A model generated the notes under the pieces. It saw only the letters and a program-made list of their open reading frames with translations. It had not been told where the DNA came from and did not search any database. 64,000 bases of DNA from positions 62,001-126,000 of the forward strand of contig NZ_VLKH01000008.1 in NCBI RefSeq assembly GCF_007830175.1, read 5' to 3'. Shown here in pieces: positions 1 through 8,145 of the stretch. This DNA comes from Sedimentibacter saalensis (lineage in GTDB: Bacteria; Bacillota; Clostridia; Tissierellales; Sedimentibacteraceae). Each line of letters starts with the position of its first letter. Within the stretch, counting starts at the first letter, position 1. The position numbers and the translations under genes were made by a program.

Positions 1-856
1 CCCTTGCCTGATCAATGGCAATGTGAAGTCTTTGAACTGCAACAGGATATTCAGCTCTTACATATATGAAGCCTTTTGTAGCTCCAATTGCATAACCTGC
101 AATAGCCATTGCTTCAAGAACAGCGTGAGGGTCTCCTTCAAGAACGCTTCTGTCCATGAATGCACCTGGGTCTCCTTCGTCAGCGTTGCATATAATATAT
201 TTTTGATCAGCCTTGTTAGGTGCAGCAAAGCTCCACTTCATTCCAGTAGGAAATCCAGCTCCGCCTCTTCCTCTAAGGCCTGCATCTTTCATAACTTTTA
301 TAACATCATCGGGAGTCATTTCAGTAAGAACTTTTCCCAATGCCATGTAACCGTCAGTTGCAATGTATTCGTAAATGTTTTCAGGATTGATAATGCCGCA
401 GTTTCTTAAGGCAACTCTTTTTTGTTTTTTGTAGAATTGAACGTCCATGAGGGAAGTGTGCTCTTCTTCATCTTTTGATTCTTTGTTCTTAACTTCAGCA
501 GAACCAATTGTATATTCTTCAACAACATTGCCGTTTAAAATGTGTTCTTCGAATATTTTCATGGCTTTTTCAGAATTAACGTGAATATATGTTACTTTTT
601 CTTTTCCAGGAACATATACTTCAACTATTGGCTCATAGGTGCACATTCCGATACATCCGGTCTGAACAACCTGCACATTTTTCATGTTTCTTTTTTCAGC
701 TTCTTCTGCCAATGTTTTCAAAACAGGTTTAGCGCCTGCTGAAATTCCGCATGTAGCCAATCCGACAACAACTCTTATAGCATTGTCAACATCTTTCATT
801 TCTAAATTTGTAACAGATTCTTCTCTGATTTCTTTCAAATTATCTAATGTTTTCAA
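1..856 (-). CDS. NuoF/HydB-like NADH-binding flavoprotein subunit, partial
   Basis: The gene runs off the left edge; about 285 N-terminal residues are visible. It starts with an N-terminal thioredoxin-like [2Fe-2S] domain (Cys36 in ATCGISAGA, Cys68 and Cys72 in GCIGMC). The NuoF-type core follows, with the glycine-rich FMN/NADH motif GRGGAGFPTG and CNADEGDPGAF. This fused layout is known from HydB/HndC of NADH-linked and electron-bifurcating [FeFe] hydrogenases and from some formate dehydrogenases; which one cannot be told without the missing downstream genes. The start is TTG at 856, set by AGGAGGTG just upstream. It lies 11 bases after the NuoE-like gene, so the two are one operon. Confidence 0.88.
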   Translation of the reverse strand, partial: MKTLDNLKEIREESVTNLEMKDVDNAIRVVVGLATCGISAGAKPVLKTLAEEAEKRNMKNVQVVQTGCIGMCTYEPIVEVYVPGKEKVTYIHVNSEKAMKIFEEHILNGNVVEEYTIGSAEVKNKESKDEEEHTSLMDVQFYKKQKRVALRNCGIINPENIYEYIATDGYMALGKVLTEMTPDDVIKVMKDAGLRGRGGAGFPTGMKWSFAAPNKADQKYIICNADEGDPGAFMDRSVLEGDPHAVLEAMAIAGYAIGATKGFIYVRAEYPVAVQRLHIAIDQAR

Positions 857-867
857 GATTACACCTC

Positions 868-1353
868 CTAATTACTGTATTTTTTCAATATTTCAGGAAC
901 ACTTTTTGCTTCCATTTTCGGATAAACATCTTCGTCAATAATCATAACGGGAGCCAAACCACAGCATCCCAGGCATCTGGTAGCTTCCAGGGTGAACATT
1001 TTGTCATCAGTTGTTGCTCCAACCTTAATATTTAATTCCTCTGAAAGTTTGTCCATAATTTCCTGAGAACCTTTTACATAACAAGCCGTTCCAAGACAGA
1101 CACCTATTTTGTGCTTTCCTTTTTCTTCTACAGTAAATTGAGTATAGAATGTTACAACACCGTATATGTCAGCCAATGGTATATTTGTTTCATCAGATAT
1201 AAACTGCTGCACTTCCAAAGGCAAATATCCAAATATGTCTTGGGCCTTTTGCAAAGTCTGCATTAATATACCTTGTGAATTTTTTACTGTATCTATATAC
1301 TGTTTCAGTTCTTCAAACTCACTTTTTCTTGCTTCTACAAATTCATTCTGCAA
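868..1353 (-). CDS. NuoE/HydC-like [2Fe-2S] subunit
   Basis: This is a 161-residue thioredoxin-fold [2Fe-2S] protein of the complex I 24-kDa family (NuoE, HydC, HndA). The four cluster cysteines lie in CLGTAC and RCLGCCG. It passes electrons to or from the NuoF-like partner encoded just downstream. The reading frame is open further upstream to a TTG at 1389 and an ATG at 1368, but neither has a ribosome site. A GGAGGT lies seven bases before TTG 1353 and the promoter predicts transcription starting near 1393, so 1353 is the chosen start. It is the first gene of an operon that continues beyond the left edge. Confidence 0.87.
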   Translation of the reverse strand: MQNEFVEARKSEFEELKQYIDTVKNSQGILMQTLQKAQDIFGYLPLEVQQFISDETNIPLADIYGVVTFYTQFTVEEKGKHKIGVCLGTACYVKGSQEIMDKLSEELNIKVGATTDDKMFTLEATRCLGCCGLAPVMIIDEDVYPKMEAKSVPEILKKYSN

Positions 1354-1399
1354 TTCAGTTACCTCCATATTATTATAATTAACACACAAACACGTTTAT

Positions 1400-1428
1400 A
1401 TTATAGCTTCGAGTATATCAAAAGTCAA
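1400..1428 (-). promoter_or_regulatory. SigA-type promoter for nuoE/nuoF-like operon
   Basis: On the minus strand a -35 TTGACT (1428-1423) is followed after 17 bases by a perfect -10 TATAAT (1405-1400). Transcription would start near 1393, about 40 bases before the TTG start of the NuoE-like gene. Confidence 0.75.
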
Positions 1429-1503
1429 CCTAATAGCTCGCAATTTGTCAAATTAAAAACATGCAAACGTTACATATTTTGGAATCAGAGTTTTAGGCTA
1501 AAA

Positions 1504-1536
1504 TAAAATCCTCTTTCATCACAAAGAGAATTTTAT
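1504..1536 (-). terminator. Intrinsic terminator after the M18 aminopeptidase
   Basis: A stem of AAAATTCTCTTT with AAAGAGGATTTT on the minus strand closes a short loop and is followed by a T-rich stretch. It lies 17 bases past the aminopeptidase stop. Confidence 0.6.
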
Positions 1537-1552
1537 GTATTTTTTTACAGCA

Positions 1553-2953
1553 TTAGAATTTATTATAAAATGTTTTATATGCTTTATATGTCATGTACAC
1601 ATCAGTCTTGGAAACTATTTCAAAAGGCGCATGCATGCTGAGTACTGGAACTCCCAAATCCACAACATCCATGTTGTAATTTGCCATTATGTAGGCAATT
1701 GTTCCTCCGCCTCCCTGATCAACTTTTCCAAGTTCTGCGCTTTGCCATGCAACACCGCTTTCATTGAAAACTTTTCTTAATTTTCCAATGTATTCTGCAT
1801 TGGCATCATTTGCACCGGATTTTCCTCTGCTTCCTGTATACTTAATCAATGCAACGCCCTGGCCCATAACCGCAGAATTCTGAATTTCTGAAACCTGAGG
1901 ATATGTTGGATCAAGTCCTGCTGCAACATCAGAGGAAAGCATGGAGCTGTTAGCCATGGCTTTTTTAAGAGTTCGCTCGCTGTAATTTCCATTGTCCTCC
2001 AGAGCTATCATTTCAGCCACCATATTACTGAAGAACAAAGAATGCATTCCGGTGTTCCCGTTGCTTCCTACCTCTTCCTTATCTGCAAAAACAGCCACAG
2101 CTGTTTTTTCAGGATTTTGAACTTCAAGAATGGCTTTAAGCGAAGTATATGCACACACTCTGTCATCATGACCGTATGCCATTATCATTCCTCTGTCTAT
2201 TCCCATGTCCCTAGATTTTCCTGCAGGCACTATTTCAAGTTCAGCTGTCTGAAAGTCTTCTTCAATCATCCCATATTTTTCATTTAAAATTTTTAAAACA
2301 TTAAGCTTGAACTTTTTCTCGTCGTCTTTGCCTTCTGCTGGAAGACTTCCTATTATAACATTCAGACTTTCGCCTTCAATAGCTTCTGAAAGTTTTTTAT
2401 CGTTTTGATCCTTTGCCAGATGCGGAAGCAAATCTGTAATATAAAAAACCGGGTCCTTATCATCGTCGCCTATGGCCACTTCAATAATATCTCCATTTTC
2501 CTTCACAACAGTTCCGTAAAGAGCAAGAGGTATAGCTACCCACTGATATTTTCTTATTCCGCCGTAATAATGAGTTTTCAAAAGAGAAACACCATGCTTT
2601 TCATAAAGTGGATTTGGTTTTATGTCGATGCGCGGGGAATCAACGTGGCTTCCCACAATGTTCATTCCTTTTTCAAGTTTTTCCTTGCCTGCTACTGCAA
2701 GAACTGCATCCTTACCCTTGTTTACATAGTAATACTTTGTTCCTGCCTTTATTTCCTGCAGCTCTTCGATGTTCACAAAACCTTCTTTTTCAGCTCTTCT
2801 TATTATTTCTTTGATTGAAAGTCTTTCCGTCTTAGATGCATCTATGAATTTTTTGTAGTCATCACCTAAATTAAAGACATCGTTTTTTTCGTCGTCGCTT
2901 ATTTTATCCCAAATAAAGTGTTTCTTGTAAAATAGTTTACTGTTTGTTTCCAT
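1553..2953 (-). CDS. M18-family zinc aminopeptidase
   Basis: This 466-residue cytoplasmic metallopeptidase removes N-terminal residues from peptides. Family M18 motifs are clear: GSHVDSPRIDIKP (first zinc His-Asp, residues near 100), YGHDDRVCAYTS, ADKEEVGSNGNTGM with the Glu-Glu pair, GSRGKSGAN, and the C-terminal SMHAPFEIV zinc His. The length matches the family. There is no signal peptide. It stands alone between the hydrogenase-like operon and the reductase operon; in an amino-acid fermenter it would supply free amino acids from peptides, which is inference. The ATG start is preceded by AAGGAGA. Confidence 0.93.
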   Translation of the reverse strand: METNSKLFYKKHFIWDKISDDEKNDVFNLGDDYKKFIDASKTERLSIKEIIRRAEKEGFVNIEELQEIKAGTKYYYVNKGKDAVLAVAGKEKLEKGMNIVGSHVDSPRIDIKPNPLYEKHGVSLLKTHYYGGIRKYQWVAIPLALYGTVVKENGDIIEVAIGDDDKDPVFYITDLLPHLAKDQNDKKLSEAIEGESLNVIIGSLPAEGKDDEKKFKLNVLKILNEKYGMIEEDFQTAELEIVPAGKSRDMGIDRGMIMAYGHDDRVCAYTSLKAILEVQNPEKTAVAVFADKEEVGSNGNTGMHSLFFSNMVAEMIALEDNGNYSERTLKKAMANSSMLSSDVAAGLDPTYPQVSEIQNSAVMGQGVALIKYTGSRGKSGANDANAEYIGKLRKVFNESGVAWQSAELGKVDQGGGGTIAYIMANYNMDVVDLGVPVLSMHAPFEIVSKTDVYMTYKAYKTFYNKF

Positions 2954-3386
2954 ATTATCTCCTTGTATAATGGAACTATATTAATTCCAAAAATTATTTT
3001 CTTTTCTATATAATTTTTTTATAGACTCATTGAATTAGTTTTTTCCTGCGGCAGCTGTAAATAAACGTCAGGCTGTTACAATTAAGGCTATATCCGCAGA
3101 TATGTTTATTTGCTAATTAGATATATGCCTCATAACTTTTATATATAGCAAGTATACATTCAACATAGGGTTCGTGGAAACATAGTGTATCACATTTTAC
3201 AAAATTGTTGTTTACTAAAAGGCGAAAGATGATTGTTGCATCATTTGTTCTAAGGCTGTTGTTATTACTAATAGTTTTGGAACCTATTCACTTGCCAGTT
3301 ATAATTATATGTGTAAATACAAAAAATATTATACCACATTTATCATATATTTCACTACCTATTTTTTACGCATATCCATTACATTA
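2954..3386. other. Intergenic stretch without a recognised gene
   Basis: This AT-rich gap of 433 bases lies between grdD (its 3' side) and the aminopeptidase start. I see a CTGCGG/CCGCAG pair around 3043-3101 that could close a loose structure, but no convincing gene, RNA or terminator. The short plus-strand open frame at 3205-3390 has no ribosome site. Confidence 0.5.
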
Positions 3387-4559
3387 TTAGCAGTCACATT
3401 GTTCTTTAGAAACAAATTCTGCATCTGCAAGTACTTTAATTGCTGTCTTTGTTATAGAATCATTAACTAAAATAATCGGACCTGTACATCCCATACCACT
3501 TTCAGCATAAATACCTTGTTTCCACAATACTTTTACAGCCTCCTCAAGATCCATAATTTCAATTCCAGAAATTTGTGAAGTAACAACTTCCTTTTTAGGT
3601 GCTACAACTTCTTCATCAGATATTTCTTTTTTTGTTGACTTTAAACCTTTTAAAATCTCCTTTAACCCTGCTTCATTAGCTTTGGCAAATTCATCTTTTG
3701 CTATCTGTATGCAATTTCCTCTTACAAGCTCAGCTGCATATTTTATAGCTCCTTCAACTAAAGGTGCACCCGAAGCTCTTGAAATAATCATTATTAATTT
3801 CTCAAAACCTTCACCAATGCCGGGTCCATAACCATATCCTATGGATTCATAGTTTCCACCTGTTGTATAAGATGAAAATATTTTAATTAATAAGTTTCCT
3901 GTTAAGGAATCCATTACCATTACATCTGCAGATGCCATCAGTAAATCATTTCCTCTCATTATAGAACCGCCATCTGCTCTTTGCGAATCAGCAAATGTTA
4001 TATCATAGCCTTGTGATTGCAATTTTTTAAGTGCAATTTCAGTTTGTCTGGCACCATCTATATTCAATATGCCAACAGTTGGATTTTTAATGCCGCAAGC
4101 TTTAGCTGTAATAATTCCATAAATAGCATTTTTCACCATGCCTTCAACTTTATCAGTAGATGAAGTACCTGTAGTTGTAGCTATAAACATTTCTTTACCC
4201 TTACCAGGTGTAATAATTCTTCCTACAGTTGATACTCCAATTGGAAATGGATAATGCATTGTAACTGCTGCATCTATTTCTTTTGAATTTAACAATGATT
4301 CCATCATTTTATGTGCTTGGTCTTCTGTTTCTATCTTTTCTGTTTTTATACCTTCTGCAGTTTGAGATCCTAAAACAATTACCTCAATTCCACTTTTTTG
4401 TGCCTTTAATGATGCTTCTAAAATATTTTTCTCGCCATGTTCACTTCCCATAGCAGTAATACCAATTTTAGGTTTTTTCCCATATTCCCCAGTATTAAGT
4501 GTATCTGCTAACTGATTAAAAATATTACCTATTATTTGATTTACTTGTTTTTCTGACAT
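3387..4559 (-). CDS. grdD: Glycine/sarcosine/betaine reductase component C subunit alpha
   Basis: GrdD (390 residues) works with GrdC as protein C. Protein C receives the carboxymethyl group from selenoprotein A and releases acetyl phosphate, which yields ATP through acetate kinase. The fold resembles PlsX-type phosphotransacylases. The C-terminal YAESGMGCTGPIIL holds Cys358, which matches the position of the reactive cysteine known from GrdD. It is the last gene of the operon, 10 bases after grdC, and shares its transcript. No clear terminator follows it. The ATG start is preceded by AGGAGTG. Confidence 0.94.
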   Translation of the reverse strand: MSEKQVNQIIGNIFNQLADTLNTGEYGKKPKIGITAMGSEHGEKNILEASLKAQKSGIEVIVLGSQTAEGIKTEKIETEDQAHKMMESLLNSKEIDAAVTMHYPFPIGVSTVGRIITPGKGKEMFIATTTGTSSTDKVEGMVKNAIYGIITAKACGIKNPTVGILNIDGARQTEIALKKLQSQGYDITFADSQRADGGSIMRGNDLLMASADVMVMDSLTGNLLIKIFSSYTTGGNYESIGYGYGPGIGEGFEKLIMIISRASGAPLVEGAIKYAAELVRGNCIQIAKDEFAKANEAGLKEILKGLKSTKKEISDEEVVAPKKEVVTSQISGIEIMDLEEAVKVLWKQGIYAESGMGCTGPIILVNDSITKTAIKVLADAEFVSKEQCDC

Positions 4560-4569
4560 ATCTACACTC

Positions 4570-6105
4570 CTATTCTGCTAAAAGATTTGAAGCGAAATTT
4601 TTCAGTGCTTTTGCTATCAGTCCCTTAATTTGTTCTTCTGATACATATCCTTGTTCTTCTGTTTTTCCTTGATTTGCTTCAATTACGAATGATACACCAT
4701 CAAAAAGATTTGTCATTCTGCCAAGGAACAAGCTTCCTTTGCCTATAACCATTGCATTTTTGATTTTTCCGTCAAGTATATCCTGTCTTCCAAATCCTAT
4801 AAATGGTACCCCTGAAGGAATGTGCCCTTGAGTTGGAGCCCAACCTACCATACCATGTCTTTCTGCAAAACTTGCTAAATCATTCTTTTCTATATCTCCT
4901 CTTTTTACTGCTAATGCGCCTATCATTTTGTAGTTAGCCAAAGGTACATCCCCTGCTCCAGCCGGCTTTGTAATATCAGGATTTTGCATTTCTACAGAAT
5001 ATTTATCTATATCTGTAATCTTCATCTGAGCTTTATCTAATGCTTGTGTTACTAAAGATGTAATAACAGCCTGAGGGGATGAGCCAGTTCCAACCATGTG
5101 TTTTCCAACTAGGTCAACTCTAATTTCTGGATTTACACCATCATTTTCACTTATTAATACAGCAAAACCTCCAAGAACATCTTCAAGTATTGGGATACCT
5201 TTTTTTACATGGTCTTTACCATTCATTCCAAGTTTTGCTGTACATCCACCAGCTGAAACAATAACATTTTTATAAGTACCTGCTTTGACAAGTGATGCTG
5301 CCTGAATTAACGCATGTGTAGGTGCAGCACAAAATCCTCTTACGTCAGAACCCGTTGAATTTATTAAGCCGGCTACTTCTGCACATGCTTTTGCAAAGTT
5401 ACCGCCACCTCTTTGATTCATATCGCCGCATGCTTCTTCGGAGCAATCAATTACATAATCAATATCTTCCTTATTAATATTGTTTTTTGCAATTAAATTC
5501 ATAATTGCTAAAACATTAGTTGCTTTTGAAGTTAAATTTTCATGCATTACGTGTGCATTTAAATTTATATCTAAATCATGTGCTCTTTTTACACAGCCAA
5601 CTAAACTTTTATCGTGATAAATTGGCTCCGAATGTTCTTCATAAACTAATTTATTAATTATTTCGGCTTCATCGCCTTCCTTCAGTCTATCTAATAAATC
5701 AGCTCCTATAAGAGGATGATTCATTAGTTTAATTTTAGTAGTTTCTACAAAGTTTTTTTCTAGTTTAACAAGATCAAATACATCACAGATCTGCATTAAA
5801 CATATAAATTCGTCTTGAGGCATTATTTCGCCATATTTTCCGAATCTTGTTGCTGCACTTATTTCTTTGTCATACCATGGTTGTTCAATTTGTACAAGCT
5901 CATCTGGGGTTACATTTCCAATATATGATTGATTAGGTGGATATTTAACAACTTGTTCAAATGTTCTTAAATGACTTTCAATTTGCTTCAAATATTCCGA
6001 TTCAGGGTTTATTGTTCTTTCAGTAGTTTGAGTAGTGCCATTTTGCAATACCATGTCTGGTGTAAATGCCAATATATAGCTTGCACCTTTAATTACACTG
6101 TTCAT
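4570..6105 (-). CDS. grdC: Glycine/sarcosine/betaine reductase component C subunit beta
   Basis: GrdC (511 residues) is the FabH/thiolase-like half of protein C, which with GrdD converts the Se-carboxymethyl group of GrdA to acetyl phosphate. The characteristic N-terminus with LAFTPDMVLQNGTTQTTE, the central FCAAPTHALIQAAS with a likely active-site Cys-Ala-Ala, and the SAGGCTAKLGMNGKDH segment are present. Length is typical. It starts at ATG with GGAGGTAAAT upstream and is separated from grdA by a strong terminator-like hairpin, so its expression is either by readthrough or from a promoter I could not define in 6106-6163. Confidence 0.94.
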   Translation of the reverse strand: MNSVIKGASYILAFTPDMVLQNGTTQTTERTINPESEYLKQIESHLRTFEQVVKYPPNQSYIGNVTPDELVQIEQPWYDKEISAATRFGKYGEIMPQDEFICLMQICDVFDLVKLEKNFVETTKIKLMNHPLIGADLLDRLKEGDEAEIINKLVYEEHSEPIYHDKSLVGCVKRAHDLDINLNAHVMHENLTSKATNVLAIMNLIAKNNINKEDIDYVIDCSEEACGDMNQRGGGNFAKACAEVAGLINSTGSDVRGFCAAPTHALIQAASLVKAGTYKNVIVSAGGCTAKLGMNGKDHVKKGIPILEDVLGGFAVLISENDGVNPEIRVDLVGKHMVGTGSSPQAVITSLVTQALDKAQMKITDIDKYSVEMQNPDITKPAGAGDVPLANYKMIGALAVKRGDIEKNDLASFAERHGMVGWAPTQGHIPSGVPFIGFGRQDILDGKIKNAMVIGKGSLFLGRMTNLFDGVSFVIEANQGKTEEQGYVSEEQIKGLIAKALKNFASNLLAE

Positions 6106-6163
6106 TTATTTACCTCCGTTAAATTTAATATATTTTAAGTTGTATAAAGGATTGTATGTTTTT

Positions 6164-6201
6164 AAAAAAATTGCTTCGCAATTAAATCAACTGCGAAGCA
6201 A
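6164..6201 (-). terminator. Intrinsic terminator inside the grd operon, after grdA
   Basis: The minus strand reads TTGCTTCGCA, an 11-base loop, then TGCGAAGCAA, followed by seven T residues. The stem is 10 perfect base pairs. It lies 21 bases past the grdA stop and upstream of grdC. It should reduce transcription into grdC-grdD and leave grdA mRNA in excess. Confidence 0.75.
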
Positions 6202-6221
6202 CAATATCTATAATATAATAA

Positions 6222-6695
6222 TTAAAGATATTTACAGAAGTCTTCTCTAATTGGAGCCATTTCTGAAATTATATCATCAACATCCAATACCATTTCCATC
6301 ATACTTACTTGTTCATCATAAATAGATTCGTCTACTTCATTTTTCATTTCTGGTTCACATATATGGAATACACTGAGTCCTAACTGAACTCCTGTCAATG
6401 GACCTGCGAAAGTTGGGTCTCCATTAGTTACTGTTTCAGCAGCTAACCCTGATGCTTCGCCTTCTGATGCTCCTAATACTACTACTAAATTTTCAGCACC
6501 AAATTTTTCTGCGAATTCTTTAACCCTTTTCTGATTTTCTAAATCCATTGCGCCTGCGGCAGTTCAGACAAAACATTCTGTTGAAGAAAATACTACTTCA
6601 GCTCCAGCACTTTTTACACATTCTTCAATAGCTGGACCTGGTATTCCATCTCTGTCGCCTATTATAACAACTTTTTTGCCTTGTAATAAGCTCAT
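6222..6695 (-). CDS. grdA: Selenoprotein A of glycine/sarcosine/betaine reductase (Sec44)
   Basis: The gene spans 157 codons with an in-frame TGA at 6566-6564, codon 44, read as selenocysteine in the motif CFVU. This Cys-x-x-Sec matches GrdA, whose Sec44 carries the carboxymethyl group between protein B and protein C. A naive annotation would call only the part after the UGA (from ATG 6548). The true start is ATG 6695 with AGGAGGAAAAGT upstream, giving [20 protein letters not shown], the usual N-terminus. It sits between trxA and the terminator before grdC. Synthesis requires selA/B/C/D, which are not in this window. Confidence 0.96.
6564..6566 (-). other. Selenocysteine codon UGA of grdA
   Basis: The TGA lies in frame 43 codons after ATG 6695 and is flanked by conserved GrdA sequence on both sides. 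A bacterial SECIS should follow immediately in the mRNA; I see only a short GCC/GGC stem there and cannot define it. Confidence 0.92.
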
Positions 6696-6755
6696 TACTT
6701 TTCCTCCTATTTTTTTAATTTCATTTTTACTATATAGTAATTTATTTTACAATAA

Positions 6756-7073
6756 CTATATGTACTTCTTAATCAATGCTTCAACATTCTCCGGAGTTGC
6801 TTCATCTTTAATTAGTTCTTCAATTTTTTCTCCATCTTTATAAATAGATATAACCGGCAATCCTAATATTTTCTGTCCTATAGCAACTCTTCTTGCTTTA
6901 GTAGTATTTAACTTAGCAAATTTCAATTGTTCCCCATATTTCTCGGATAAATCCATAACATGAGGCATCAAAGCCTCACAAGGAGCACATCCATCTCCGA
7001 AAAAGTCTACCAATACATATCCTTTCGATTGTAATACCTCTGTTTCAAAATTTGTTTTATCTAACACTAACAT
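6756..7073 (-). CDS. trxA: Reductase-associated thioredoxin
   Basis: This 105-residue thioredoxin has the active-site sequence [11 protein letters not shown] around residue 30, in place of the common WCGPC. Atypical thioredoxins with a Gly before the first Cys (GCVPC) are known from grd clusters of amino-acid fermenters. It passes electrons from TrxB to re-reduce selenoprotein A and the reductase proteins. It lies 17 bases after trxB and 60 bases before grdA. The ATG start is preceded by AGGAGGC. Confidence 0.95.
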   Translation of the reverse strand: MLVLDKTNFETEVLQSKGYVLVDFFGDGCAPCEALMPHVMDLSEKYGEQLKFAKLNTTKARRVAIGQKILGLPVISIYKDGEKIEELIKDEATPENVEALIKKYI

Positions 7074-7090
7074 ATTAAAGCCTCCTAATT

Positions 7091-8023
7091 TTATTCTGAC
7101 AAGAATTTTTCTGCTTGAACCGCTGCAATAGCACCATCTGCGGCTGCTGTCACAACTTGTCTTAAGCTTTTCAACCTAACATCTCCGGCTGCATATACAC
7201 CTTCTACATTAGTTTTCATATTTTCATCAGTAACGATATATCCTTTATCCATATCAATAATACCTTCAAATATATTCGTCTTAGGTGTATATCCTATAAA
7301 CACAAATACACCAAATATGCCATCATCTTCATCAGCAACTAATTCTGTCATTTCACCGGTTTTTAAATTCTCTAATACCATAGAATTAACTAATCCATCA
7401 CCTTTAATTTCATGTACCGCACTATCCCAAATGAAGTTCATCTTCGGATTTGCAAATGCTTTTTCTTGAATAGATTTTGCTGCTCTAAGTTCATCTCTTC
7501 TGTGAATTACAGATACTTTTCTTGCAAACTTTGTTAAGTACATAGCTTCTTCAATGGCAGTATCACCACCACCTACTACAAAAACTTCTAAGCCTTCAAA
7601 GAAAGCACCATCACAAGTTGCACAATAAGATACACCTTTTCCTGTGAATTGTTTTTCTCCGGAACAGCCTATTGGTCTTGATGAAGCTCCAGTTGCTATA
7701 ATAACTGTTTGTCCAATATATTCTGCTTTTTTACCTACTAAAACTTTTTCTTTGCCCTCAAGTTTAACTTCAAGAATTTCATCATATACTTTTTCCGCAC
7801 CAAAATGCTTTGCTTGTTCAGCCATTCTATCTATTAGAGTAGGTCCTGATTCGCCTTCAAGACATCCTGGATAATTTTCTACTTCAGAAGTTAGAACTAT
7901 CTGCCCTCCGTCCTTTTCTTTCTCTATTATCAATGTGCTCATTCTAGCTCTTCCAGCATACAATGCTGCTGTTAACCCTGCTGGACCTGCTCCAATTATT
8001 ATTACATCATAAACATTGCTCAT
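7091..8023 (-). CDS. trxB: Thioredoxin reductase
   Basis: This 310-residue FAD enzyme transfers electrons from NAD(P)H to thioredoxin. It shows the N-terminal [15 protein letters not shown] dinucleotide motif, the redox [10 protein letters not shown] (Cys-x-x-Cys near 135), a second [10 protein letters not shown] motif and the C-terminal YAAGDVR FAD motif. Length matches bacterial low-molecular-weight TrxB. It opens the trxB-trxA-grdA block and is separated from the transporter gene by a 16-bp inverted repeat. The start is ATG with GAGGTG upstream. Confidence 0.96.
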   Translation of the reverse strand: MSNVYDVIIIGAGPAGLTAALYAGRARMSTLIIEKEKDGGQIVLTSEVENYPGCLEGESGPTLIDRMAEQAKHFGAEKVYDEILEVKLEGKEKVLVGKKAEYIGQTVIIATGASSRPIGCSGEKQFTGKGVSYCATCDGAFFEGLEVFVVGGGDTAIEEAMYLTKFARKVSVIHRRDELRAAKSIQEKAFANPKMNFIWDSAVHEIKGDGLVNSMVLENLKTGEMTELVADEDDGIFGVFVFIGYTPKTNIFEGIIDMDKGYIVTDENMKTNVEGVYAAGDVRLKSLRQVVTAAADGAIAAVQAEKFLSE

Positions 8024-8055
8024 TTTACACCTCTTATACTCAATCTAAATAATCC

Positions 8056-8096
8056 ATTATACTTGGAAATTAATAATATAAATTTCCAAGTATAAT
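8056..8096. repeat. Perfect 16-bp inverted repeat between the BCCT gene and trxB
   Basis: ATTATACTTGGAAATT (8056-8071) is the exact complement of 8081-8096, with a 9-base loop. It has no strong U-tract on the minus strand, so it may be a weak terminator, an mRNA-stabilising or processing hairpin, or an operator. It lies about 50 bases past the transporter stop and just ahead of the trxB ribosome site. Confidence 0.8.
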
Positions 8097-8145
8097 GTGA
8101 TTTTATAAATTATTTTCAAATACTGTTTCACCAGTAGCTTCGATA

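Noticed and set aside
1400-1460. Possible Rex-type redox operator upstream of the NuoE-like gene
   Set aside because: The area has scattered TTGACAAAT-like pieces but not the paired TTGTTAA/TTAACAA form expected for Rex.
3205-3390. Plus-strand open frame of 61 codons
   Set aside because: There is no ribosome site, the composition matches random AT-rich spacer, and it runs into the 3' end of grdD.
6222-6548. A 108-residue gene starting at ATG 6548
   Set aside because: It is the downstream part of grdA; reading through the UGA restores the full family length and active site.
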